Source: Epichloe hybrida (lineage: Eukaryota; Ascomycota; Sordariomycetes; Hypocreales; Clavicipitaceae). Taken from it: DNA of 64,000 nt. The notes beneath the pieces were generated by a model, which made no database searches, was not told the DNA's origin, and saw nothing but the letters and a program-made list of their open reading frames with translations. Shown one piece after another: positions 49,449-60,600 of this stretch. Positions within the stretch are counted from its first letter, which is position 1; each line of letters begins with the position of its first letter. The stretch covers positions 2,914,001 to 2,978,000 of the forward strand of contig JAFEKR010000003.1 of NCBI GenBank assembly GCA_019022495.1. Reading direction: 5' to 3'. Made by a program: the position numbers and the translations under genes.

Positions 49449-49961
49449 TGTGGGATCTACAAGATACTAGTAACCTACGCGTAGGGTTTTTAGGGTAGAC
49501 TAGAGTGTACGTAATTATTATATATTTTAGTCTATTAAAGCAAGTAAAAGAGGGATTAAATAGAAGCAAAGAGAGTGCGCTATTAATTATAGAAAAAAGG
49601 GCCTTAATTAGGGTTATTAGCAAAGAGGCTATATATGCTAATCCTAATCGCGGCGTGGTTAGGCTAGATATGTAAGTTTATAATGTAACACGCCTAGCTA
49701 ATTAGAGGTGCGTAGCCTTATTAATATTATACTTATTCTAACACTAGAAATTCTCTCTTTTTAATATAACTATTAATAAATAATATTAATAAGATAATTA
49801 AAAAAGAATTAAAGAATAAGTAAGATAAAATAATTATAGAGAATATTATAAGAAAAAAGTAAGGGAAAGGGGCGTAATAAAAGATAATATCTAATCTATA
49901 AGCCTATATAAGGATAAGTAAGCCTAATCTTAACACCTTTAATCTTATTAGATTAATATAA
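49449..49961 (-). mobile_element. 295-bp LTR plus 3' internal stub, minus orientation
   Basis: 49449-49743 is a 295-bp LTR (family L295) read on the minus strand; it starts TGTTAGAATAAG on that strand and ends ATCCCACA. 49744-49961 is the internal sequence just before a 3' LTR, with a purine-rich tract (AAAAAGAGAGAATTTCTAG on the minus strand). The same LTR-plus-stub unit occurs at 54207-54715. Confidence 0.8.
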
Positions 49962-50088
49962 CCCTCTTTGCTTCTATTTAATCCCTCTTTTGCTTACTTT
50001 AATAGACTAGAATATATGACAATTACGTACACTTTAGTCCACCCCGAAAACCCTACGCGTAGGTCACTGGTATCCTGTAGATCCCACA
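49962..50088 (+). mobile_element. Fragment of L295 LTR, plus orientation
   Basis: About 127 bp from CTCTTTGCTTCTATTTAATC to GTAGATCCCACA. It matches the last 40 percent of the 295-bp LTR and faces the previous copy, so the two form an inverted arrangement. Confidence 0.75.
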
Positions 50089-50581
50089 AATAGATTAATA
50101 GGGAGGATAACCTAGCTAATGCCTTTATAAAGGCATTACCTAATAAGGCCCTTAAGAGCTTTATCTTAACTAACTAGATAACTATTTAGATAAAGGGATA
50201 GGTTACTTACGCGTAATATATATATAGTAAGAGGAAAGGTAATTCTCTAGGAGGGTAGCTATAGGGATAAGATAGTAATATATAAGGGATTTACGCCCTT
50301 ATAGTTAATATCCCTAGCGGCTATAACTACGCTAGCTTACTAGGCCCTCCTAGTAAACTATAGAAATTAATAGTAGTATATAGGAGAAGGAAGGTATTAT
50401 ATTAGAAAGGGGAAGACACTATATATATACTATAGTGTGAAAGACATGTTATTTTAGGGAAAGAAGGGATTTAGAAAGGATTTACTTATTCTTACATAGG
50501 CTTATAAGCTAAGTAAGATTATTATTTCCCTTTTATTAGCTACTATATGCCTAGATAAGCTATAAGTTCTTTTTCATATAC
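50089..50581 (+). pseudogene. Relic of Copia RNase H C terminus and 3' region
   Basis: Near 50095-50170 the plus strand reads as a degraded NREDNLANAFIKALPNKALKSFI, the end of the RNase H region of the same retroelement family. The remaining ~400 bp up to the LTR at 50582 hold only AT-rich sequence. Confidence 0.6.
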
Positions 50582-53500
50582 TGTTAGAACAAGCATGATA
50601 TCAACAGGGCTACGCGCCCCTGATTGGCTAGGCGCATTACATCGCGGACCCACATGTCTAGCCTAACCACGCTAAGGTTAGCGTTAGCACATATAGCCTC
50701 TTCGCTAATAACCCTAATTAAGGCCCCTTTTCCTATAATAAATAGCGTACTCTCTTTGCTTTTATTCAATCCCTCTTTTACTTGCTTTAATAGACTAGAA
50801 TATATAATAATTATATATACTTTAGTTTACCCTAAAAACCCTATGTATAAGTTACTAGTATCCTATAAATCCTATACTAATTAGTAGTTATCTCTATAAA
50901 TACTATAGATTAGTAAGGCTTATAGAAGAGGTATTAGTATTATAGACTTACCTTATAAAAGAGAAAGGTTACTTTAGATACTAATATACTAAGAAAGAAG
51001 TATATTCTAGCTTTCCTTTTACCTTAAGTAACTTTACCTAGCTTTATACTAAATCTAAGCTTATTAACTTAATTAAGGCCTAGTTAGTAACTAACCTAAC
51101 CTATCTTTATTTATTTAATTAGTATATCTATTACGTAAATAAACCCTTTAAAGTATATTTATTAAATAATTAAGGCCTAGTTAGTAACTAACCTAACCTA
51201 TCCTTAACTATTTAATTAAACTTACTAAGGGGTAAAGATAATAGCTTTACTTATAATCCTTTAAACCTCTATAATTTCTCTATTTCCCTTACCTCCTTAT
51301 TTACTACTAATATTATAGTAAAATATAAAGATTAACTAAAGGGATCTAGAACCTAAGATATTCCCTTTAATTATAAACACACTACCCCCCCTAAAGATAC
51401 TAAAAGAAAAGCTAATCTATAAGTTATATCTTACCTCCTTAACTATATCTCCCCTAATTTACACTAGTATATTATATAATAAGTACTAGAGAATAAGGAA
51501 TTATTTAATCTTAAAGTAAATACTACCTTTAAAGAACTTATAGCTTAGATTCTTATTAAGAAAGTAACTTATAAATATAAAAACTTATACTTATAAACCC
51601 TATTTACTATCTTTAATAATGACTTTAAAGAATAAAACTAAGAGATATTCTTGTTATGGACTGGCCCCTAGGCGGCTGCAATAGGGCGTCGATATGGTAT
51701 TAAGAGACTTAAGGAAGAGAAGGGAAAGGAGAAGAGGCTATCCCTAGTAGTGCCCCTTATACCCCCTTGGCTCCTTATGTAAGCCTCCCTTTCCTTACCT
51801 TACCTATTCCTGCTTGCCCCCGCCTTTCCTGCTGTACGGAAAATGCTTAGGCAAAGCCCAAGCCCTTACAATTCTAAGTAATAAATCCTAAAGCTATAAA
51901 GAGCCTTTAAGACTTTCTTTTCTTTAGTAGTGTTTATATAGACTTATAGAGTTACTATAAGATAAAAGTCTTACTTAAAGATATTATTAACTATAATAGA
52001 TTTTATAATTAAAAAGAAGAAGAAATATAGGAAGTTACTAGGAAGTATTCTCTCTTTAAGAGGTAAATAGTAAAGAAAGACTTTTATAAAGACTTTCTTC
52101 TTATTAGTATCCCTTCTTTTAAAGATTAACTAAAGTAATTAATTACTTTATAATATCCCTAATTCCCTTAACTACTATAATTACTTCTATTTTACTCCTA
52201 GATTCTATTATATTAATCCCTAAGTATACTAAGTATAAGGTAAAGGCATAATAGTAAAGGTAATCCCTTTATTATAAGCCCTTAACTATAAGCCTAAACC
52301 CCCCTTACTTTCTCTCCTAGGATAAGGTATTATAATTCCTATTTATAGCCTATAACTATAGCACTTTCTCTATAAGATTTAATTATCTCTATTCCCTCTT
52401 AAGAGATAAGCTAATTCTTATTAAATTAATTACTTAATCTTAATAAGTTTTATAATAATAAAAGTATTAAGTATAGTACTAAGAAGTATAATATTCTTAA
52501 TATTAAGCTCTTAACTTATTAAAGAAAGTATAAGATACTAGGAATTATATAAGAATAGTTAGGCTATAGTTTTAAGTTTATACTAAAAGGAAAACCTCTC
52601 TAGTACTTCCTAAAGAACCTTTTAAGCTAAGAAAACCCTTAAGATCTCCGAACTCTTATCTATAGGATTAGGTAAAAGTTTAAGAGAGATAATATATATT
52701 AAAAGAACTATTTATTATAAGGAAAATTATAGCTACTTATAATTATCTAAGAGAACCCTAATAAATTAAAGATTAAATACTTTAAAGACCTTATAATAAA
52801 GCTTTTAAATCTCTAAAGGGTAAATCCTTATAAATCCTAGTTAGAATTAGACCTTTATAGTTAGATTCTAAATACTTATAAAGGAATTCTAGAATATAAG
52901 GCTTATATTATTAATCCTCCATTAACCTCTAATGCTTTTATAAATAAATAAGGATGTTAATTAGTAAATCTAAAGCTTTAATTAATTAGTAGTAGTTCCC
53001 TATAGAAGCTAATACTAAGGAGCACTTTTAGACTAACTATAAGTATAATAGGAAGGGTAAGGAAGCCTAATATAGTTAATCTATATTAAAGAGTAAGCCT
53101 TACTACTTAAAAAAGTGTTATATATATAGAAAAGAAAGTTATTAGTTAACTAAGCACTTAGATAAGGACTAGAAAAAGGCATTCTAATACTTTAAGAATT
53201 ACTTCTATATAGACTTAATAGCTTCTTTATATAATATATTCCTAATATAGTATAAAAGTAATAATAATTCTAAATTAGCTAAGGATAATAATATTAACTA
53301 GTACCTAATAGAACTTAGTTTTAGTAAAGAAGATAATAATAGCTAAGTGCTTATAAGCTTCTTTATATATAAGACTACTTATAATAGCTATATAACTACT
53401 AAGATTCTTACTAGTAAAGTAATAATTTATACTTTAGCTAAGAAGGATTTATTTAATCTTTAGAAACTAGATAAGGCACTAAGTGTATTTATACTTAAAG

Positions 53501-54206
53501 AATAATATTTATCTAGAACCTTTAAAGGTATTATAGCTAATATAGGTACTATAGGATATTCATTAGTAAGCTACCCTTAATTCTTAGCTTTATAAAGTAT
53601 AATACTAATTATTATACTTAATAAGTTAAATACTAGGAAAGCAAAGATTAAATTTAGCCTTAGAGAACTAATTAAGACACTTAGATTAATTAAAGTGCTA
53701 ACTCTATTTAGAATTATTCTCTTTTAAGTAATCCTTATAAACACTCCCTTTCTTTTATACCTTAATAATATAACTTACCTAAAGATTAATTTCTATATAT
53801 TAGAGAATATTCTATAGTAAGGGAACATTAAGGTTCCTATTATATATAAATAAGGGTATATATAAATACTTCTTAATAAAGAAAAAAGTATTACTTAGAG
53901 TTATCTTATAAAGATTAAGCTTTATTAATTATATTAATGCTTTAAATACCCTTTAGTTTAATATCTTTATAATTTACTATATAAATTAGGGCATAAGGTT
54001 AAGTTTAAAGCTATTAAGAAGCTAACTAAGGTTTGCTAGTAGTGCTAATTATACGCGGATAGCCTATATTAATTTAAATTCACTCTTTAGGATAAATATG
54101 CCTATAATTACAAAATCATTATAAATATTATATATATTAACGGTAACCGCCCTATTCTATAAGTTATTAATATAGCTATATCCTTTAATATAGCTAGATT
54201 TATTAA
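50582..54206 (+). mobile_element. 5' part of a RIP-degraded Copia-type element
   Basis: The 295-bp L295 LTR 50582-50876 (TGTTAGAACAAGC...) is the least mutated copy. The body after it is saturated with stops. An integrase-like relic close to the one at 46 kb is readable at about 54040-54206, after which a minus-strand L295 LTR begins. A 219-bp solo LTR is inserted at 51652. The 3' half and 3' LTR of this copy are missing or displaced. Confidence 0.75.
51652..51870 (+). mobile_element. 219-bp solo LTR, little RIP
   Basis: It starts TGTTATGGACTGGCCCC, ends CCAAGCCCTTACA and is flanked by ATTCT on both sides (51647-51651, 51871-51875). Its GC content is far above that of the surrounding AT-rich element, which suggests it arrived after the main RIP damage. 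Confidence 0.9.
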
Positions 54207-55462
54207 TGTTAGTACTACAGCATACTAGTGACCTACGCGTAGGGTTTTCGGGGTGGACTAAAGTGTACATAATCATTATATATTCTAGTCTATCTAAATA
54301 AGTAAAAGAGGTATTAAATAGAAGCAAAGAGGGTACGCTATTTATTATAGGAAAAGGGGCCTTAATTAGGGTTATTAGCAAAGAGGCTATATATACTAAT
54401 CCTAATTATAGCGCGGTTAGGCTAGACATGTAGGTCCGCGATATAACGCGCCTATCTAATTAGAGACGCGTAGCCTTATTAATATTATGCTTATTCTAAT
54501 ACTAGAAACTCTCTCTTTTTAATATAACTATTAATAAATAATATTAATAAGATAATTAAGAAAGAATTAAAGAATAAGTAAGATTAAATAATCATAGATA
54601 ATACTATAAGAAAAGAGTAGGGGAAAGGGGTATAATAAAAGATAATATTTAATTTATAAGCCTATATAAGGATAAGTAGGCCTAATCTTAATACCTTTAA
54701 TCTTATTAGATTAATATAAAAGCTATAATTATATAACCTATCCTTTTATTCTAATAGTTGCTTTATTACTTATAATAAACCTCTTAAATACCTTATCTAG
54801 TAATGCCTTTATGAATGCATTAGTAAGGTTATTATTCCTATTAATTTATCTAATCTTGCAGATCTCTTATTACTTATATAATTAATAAAGAGCTCTAATA
54901 TTAATTATAAAGTGCTTCTCTTTTATAGTACTAAGCTTAATAAGGTATTTATATAAAGAGTATGAATTAGTATAGATAATAATAGGAATTATAGGGAGGT
55001 TTAATTAATAGGTAATTAACCTAAGTATTATTAAGACTACGTAAGCTATATTAGCACTAGTAACTATGCTATAAATCTTAGAGGTAAGTATACTTCTTAT
55101 AACTCTCTTACTCTTAGTAAAGCTATAGTGTATAATATTACCTTAGATTATAAAAATACTTTCCTTTTAGACTTTACTAGCTAGGATAAGCATGTAGCCT
55201 AGTTAGGAAGTAAGGTCTTAGTTATTAGTAAATAATCTATTTATAAATATAAAAAGCTTTACTTTCTTAAGATTAAATAGTATAAACCTTAATCCTTAGT
55301 CTAGATTATTAATTTACTATTAAATTTATTAGTTTAGGTTCTTTATATCTTAAGATAATAGGTCTTAGTATTATATAGTAATAAAGAGGTTAAAATAGGC
55401 TTTAGGCTAGTAGATTAAGGTAATATATGCGCCTTAAGCTTATTATTCTATATACGCTTATT
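54207..55462 (-). mobile_element. 3' part of a Copia-type element, minus orientation
   Basis: 54207-54501 is a 295-bp L295 LTR on the minus strand and 54502-54715 its adjacent internal stub. From about 54750 to 55450 the minus strand shows an RNase H relic (KLFIFINRLFTNN, then NLTNAFIKALLDK) of the same family as at 48.2-48.8 kb. It is cut at 55462 by the next LTR element. Confidence 0.75.
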
Positions 55463-56523
55463 GTTAGGAGCACGGAGGCCAGGGAGTCGCGGACAGGACA
55501 GTCACATAATAAAGCCCTCAGGTAAGCCTTAGCTTATGTAAATAACTAAGTAGCTACTAGATAGCTACGTGCGCGTAGTAAGGTATTTAGACAAGGACTA
55601 CCTATAAGAGATATAGAAAGTTAGAGTTTAAAACCTTTATATACCTACCCCTAAGTAGTAGCTCTCTAGCTATAACTAAGAACCTTAGCTTTTACTTTAT
55701 TTATATCTCCTTAAATATAGTTATAATAAGTTAAACTCTTAAACCCTTTAGGGAAAATAAACTATTAGCTAGATTTAAATATAAAGAAGCTATAGAATAT
55801 TTACCTAAAATACACCTATACTACCTAGTAAGGAAGCCCTAACTCTATAGCGCCTAGGTAGTAACTAAAACACCCTAACTATAGAATATAAAAGGGTATA
55901 GTAAACACTACCTAACTAATATAGTAACGCTAAATCTAGTAATAATAATAATCTAGATAAGCTATAGAGGTAATATAAGGTTATATAAGCTAAGCTATAA
56001 AATACTTATATAAGAAAGGAAATCTTAGATATAGAAGCGTAGCTTAAGGAAATAAAAGTAAACCTATAATTAGCTAGATTAGGCAGAGAACCTATAATTA
56101 CCCCTTAGATAAATATATAGAGAATTCTCTTATTCCTAGACTTCCTACCTAACACTAAGTTTATAGTAAATATATACTTATAAAGCTTTATTAAGATATA
56201 GTATAAGGTACTTATATATAAAGGTAATACCTATAAGAATCTATAGGCATACCTAGTAGATTTAAATATACTATTTAAGCTAGACCTAAGAACCTTTTAG
56301 GATAATAAAATAAAGGTAGTATATACTAGTAGCTACTTAGCTAATAATATAAAGTAATAGTAAATATATTATATAATAGTAAATAGGTTAGTTAACTACT
56401 TAGCTTATACCTAGGATAGATTTATATCCTAGCTAATCACTAAAGTAATAGATAAAGATATATAGTGCTTAGAAGCTACTAGGATATTACTAAATCTTAG
56501 GTAGAAGAGTAATTAGTCTTTTT
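55463..56523 (+). mobile_element. 5' end of another LTR element (host of the last insertion)
   Basis: It begins TGTTAGGAGCACGGAGGCC, an LTR-like start. The LTR end cannot be fixed because the partner LTR lies outside the window. Downstream (about 56040-56360) a stop-ridden plus frame reads like a gag relic (ARLGREPIITP, LFLDFLPNTKF). The sequence resumes at 63652 after the Copia insertion. Whether it is Gypsy or Copia cannot be decided. Confidence 0.55.
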
Positions 56524-57347
56524 TGTTAAAAATAAGACCTATTTTTAGCCCTTTTCTAGTTAAAGAACCTTCTTATTACTAGCTTGCTTTGCAAGTCTGA
56601 CAGCTGCACTGCAGCTGTCAACGGTCGCGGGGGCAGCTATTAATGGCTGCGTCGCAGCTGTCAACAGCTGCGACCGACCGTGTGGATGACCAATTAGTTA
56701 ATTGCGTTGTGGCTGCAAGTGTGGCCATAACCACGCCACTAGTAATTAGGTAAGCTAGAGTGACGTAAGCTAGGGTGACGTAAGCAGGTTACCCTACACA
56801 TAACTTACCCTATAGCTATCTTTGACAACGATTTTCTCTTTATCTAGAGGTTGTACAAAAGTTTTATATATAGCAAATTAAAGCTTAAAGATAGGGCTTT
56901 CTCTTTATACAAGGTTATTTTTTAGACCAAAAGTTGGTGCATACGGGTTACTAGCTAGTATGGTGGTGAGTTGATTTTTTGGTTTTTGCATACAAATGAA
57001 TTTTGCAGAAAATCAAAAGTGGCCCGTAAGACCCCGTTGGCGGCCCGGATCCACCGATACGGTTGGTAGGTCTATGAGAGGAAGACGATCTTTTCAACTA
57101 GCTAGATAGCTAGTCCTCTCAACTAACAACAGCCGCATTGCTCGTATAACGTATCTAAAATCAATTCTATTGCTTTATAAGATATTATAAAAGTGATCTA
57201 AATTGAATTCTATTAGTTAATAACTGCCATAACCTTCCGTTGCGTTACGTTAATTGATTTAACATTGCAGCCCTATTAGTCCCCGACCGTAGAGCTTGCA
57301 CCCGTACAGCTGTTGCTAGCTGGCAACTAGCTCCCTACATTTCAATA
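56524..57347 (+). repeat. 5' LTR of the 56.5-63.7 kb Copia element
   Basis: 824 bp; 3 bp longer than its partner because of one indel (GAGGAAGACGATC versus GAGGAAGATC). It contains a perfect 10-bp hairpin with a 4-nt loop, GTCGCAGCTG-TCAA-CAGCTGCGAC, at 56651-56674, conserved in the right LTR (62958-62981). The end is TA rather than the usual CA. Confidence 0.93.
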
Positions 57348-57361
57348 GGTTATGAGCCCGG
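57348..57361 (+). promoter_or_regulatory. Primer-binding site, initiator tRNA-Met anticodon arm
   Basis: GGTTATGAGCCC directly follows the LTR. Its complement GGGCTCATAACC is the anticodon stem-loop of eukaryotic initiator tRNA-Met, not a tRNA 3' end. Drosophila copia is primed by an internal half-molecule of the same tRNA, so a half-tRNA primer is inferred. Confidence 0.75.
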
Positions 57362-57403
57362 TTCTATCACTATAGATTCCTTTTAGGTCACTTTATGTAC
57401 GAT

Positions 57404-57643
57404 TATAGAAGACTTCCTTTCTATAAAAAAGGAAGGACCTGCGAGAAAGAAGCTTTTCCCTTCTATAAAAAGAAATCAATTGTGGCTATAGAAGACTTCC
57501 CTTCTATAAAAAAGGAAGGATCCGCGAGATAGAAGCTTTTTCCCTTCTATAAAAAGGAATAAATTTCAAATACAGAAGACTTCCCTTCTATAAAAAAGGA
57601 AGGACCCGCGAGATAGAAGCTTTTCCCTTCTATAAAAAGGAAA
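57404..57643 (+). repeat. Three 83-bp tandem repeats with hairpins in the leader
   Basis: Units start at 57404, 57487 and 57570 (period 83), and the last runs into the gag start codon. Each contains CTTCCCTTCTATAAAAAAGG, able to fold with its own GGAAG end, then GAAGCTTTTCCCTTCTATAA as a second half-repeat. Each unit is therefore itself two related ~40-bp parts. Confidence 0.88.
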
Positions 57644-60600
57644 ATGGATACCAAAGGAAAGGGAAAGGGACCTGTTATCCCTGACCCTAGTGCGCAAGAG
57701 GTTCTAAATAACCAGCTAAAAGAGCAGGCTATTAAGCAACAAGCAACTATAGACTAGTTATTAGAGAAGCTAGAAAGCCTATCTATAACTATAAATAGTC
57801 ATATGGAGGGTGTGGAATCTGATAAGCCCGCTAGTCAGCAGCAAGATCAGCAGCCTGTTCAAGAAAATCAAGCTGAATCTAGCTTTGTACAAGCAACCTT
57901 TAATAATTCAATTATTAAGGAATTCAATAAAAGGGTTTATAGTTTTCCAGAGACTGCTAGGCTTAAAGGAGCCGAAAATTTCGAATAATGGAAGCAAGCC
58001 CTAACTATCTAATTTAGAGCTTTAGGCATGCCTAATTTTCTAGATAATCCGGAGAGTTCTAGGGCGCTAGGGGATCCAGATTAAGCTATTATCCTTATGT
58101 TACTAAGGGATAGTTATACAGAAGGACCCCAAGCCGCTATAACTTGGCAAAAATCACCTGAAGAAGCCTATAATTTACTTGTAAGGCAATATTCACATAG
58201 CGTTGAAATCCAGAGGGGGTCCCTATATTCAGAATTTCATAACCTGAATTTTCAAGAGTTTAAGGGGACTCTAGAGTCCTTTAATGCAGTCTTTAATAAT
58301 CTACTAGCTAGATTATCGATTTCAGGGGTCCTGATTGCTCCGATAGATCAGGTTAATCAATATCTTCAATCCCTAAAATCAACCTTCCCTCAGTAGGCTG
58401 AGAGGCAACGATTCAGCATGCGCACGAATAGGGCTATAGGGGCTCCCCTAGAAGCCCTAAATCTTCAATTTTTAATGGCAGACCTTCTAGCAGAACAGAG
58501 GGATAAGTCATCTACGGTATCCAAAGCCCTGAATTATAGGGCTAAAAACCTTAAAAAGGGTGCTAAAGAAAAAGAAAAGGCCCCTAAGGATTAGAAGAAG
58601 AAAGGAGGCTCTGAAGAAAATAAGGGCTCTTCTAATTCTAATTCTTCTTCTAATAAGAAGAAGAAGAAGAAGCAAAAAGGTCAAAAATTAGATAAAAAGG
58701 ATAATAAAGAGACCTCTGGAGAGGGATCTTTTATGCTAGGAAATTACAACCTTTCTAACGGTGCTCTTAAACCATACAAGAAACCTAGCCTTCATAAGAC
58801 TAGTTATAAGAGCTCTAGTGATAGTAGCTCTAATTCTAGCTCTTCTGAATCGGATGATGATGAAAATCAAGAAATTAAAACCTTAAATGGTTTTAATTAT
58901 TACAGCAAAGACATGAAAAAGGCCCTATTATATGATACAGGTTCAACTGTACATATTGTTAATTCTAGGGAGGTCTTTAGGGATTATACCCCCTATAAAA
59001 AGGGGGAATCCGACCCTATTATAACTGGTGGTGGCCCTATTTACGCTAAGGGTCACGGTAGTGCTATTTTTGAGGTCCTATATCAGAAAAATCCAGCTAA
59101 ATATAGGACCTTAGTGCTTAAAGATGCGCTATATTTTCCTCAGCTTGATGTTAATATAGTTAGTGGACTTACGCACTATATATCTGGTGGTTGCCTTATT
59201 AAAAACCTACTTTACCTTAAAGATAGGTCTCTTATTGCAACCTTAGATATAGAAAAACATGGTTTTTTCTTCCACGTTAAAAACCAATCTACGCCTAAGT
59301 TATCTAAAGGGCCCTGTAATAATTCGCATTATATCCGACCTTTTACCTACGCCGCTTTTAAGGGTCATAGCTATCCGATTAGCTACCCTATAGAGGTTCA
59401 AATTCCCTCTAAAAAGCCGGATTAGGCTTCTGATTTAGACGAAATCGACGAAAATGATGATGATATTGAAGAAATCGTACGGGATGATTTAGGGGAATTA
59501 GTCCCTTCTTCTTCGCCTATAGCCCTAGGTTGGGTCCCTTATAAATCTAAGGAAATAGATTTAGGGGTGTTAGAGGGCCCTAGTGGAGGAAAAGGGTCCC
59601 TAATACCTCTCCAAGAGGCCTGTGGTTCTCAAGGGGCCTAGCAGGGGACTAGTGAAGAGGGCCCTAGTCTAGATCCTAATTCAGACCCTAAGGATCTTCA
59701 ATATCAACAGTTGTTAGAACTAGCTAGCCTATGGCATGTATGATTAGGACACCTAGGTCTTCCTTTGCTAAAGAAAACTAGCCTTATAACTAAAGGAATC
59801 CCTGATTTTTCTAAAATTAAGGATAAGGATTTTAGATGTATTGCTTGTGATCAATCTAAGGCAGTTAGAAGACCCAGGAAATTAGCTATCCCTGACCCCC
59901 CAAGAGCTCTAGATCGAATAGAGGGGGATACGCTAAAAATCAGTCCTACGCCGTACAATAAATAGTCAATTTGCTTATTTTTAGTTAACCGAAAGACTAG
60001 ATATAAGTGGGTTATCTTATTACCTAATAAGGAAGGCCCAACTGTTTATAAGGCTATTAAAGGCTTCTTTAGAGGGCTTAAAAATCAACTAGGTCAATAT
60101 CCTAGGCACCTTCACTTCAATGGGGGCCAGGAAATCGATTCTAGTTGTCAAGCTTGGTTGAATTCTAAAGGGATTAAATTTACGACTTCTAGTCCCTATA
60201 TCCATGAGCAAAATGGATTAGCAGAACGTTCAATTCGTACTATTCTAGATCAATTAAGGGCTACTATCTAGTGGGCAAAATTACCATTATTTTTGTGGTA
60301 TTTTGTATTACCTGCAGTTGTTAACCTAGTTAATATAACTGCTAATACCACTAAGGATGAAAGCCCTGAACAACTGTTATCTAGGGAGCTAAATCAGCCT
60401 TATACAACTGATATTAGCAGTATTAGAGCTATAGGATCTTACTGTGAGATTCTAATCCCCCTGGAAAAACGACCTAAAGCCCAGAAGTTAGCAGCTAGGA
60501 CTATCCCTAGAAGGCTTTTAGCTACACTAGGTTCTAACACCTACCTAGTGTACATCCCCTCTAAAAGGCTAGTTACAAAGACTAGCTTTATTAAGATTAT

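Noticed and set aside
50584..50884. Short frames on both strands at the L295 LTR (also 54157-54381)
   Set aside because: They lie inside or across LTR sequence and recur with each LTR copy, so they are not genes.
57404..57643. CRISPR-like reading of the three 83-bp repeats
   Set aside because: Units are directly adjacent without unique spacers, and the context is a retrotransposon leader in a eukaryote.
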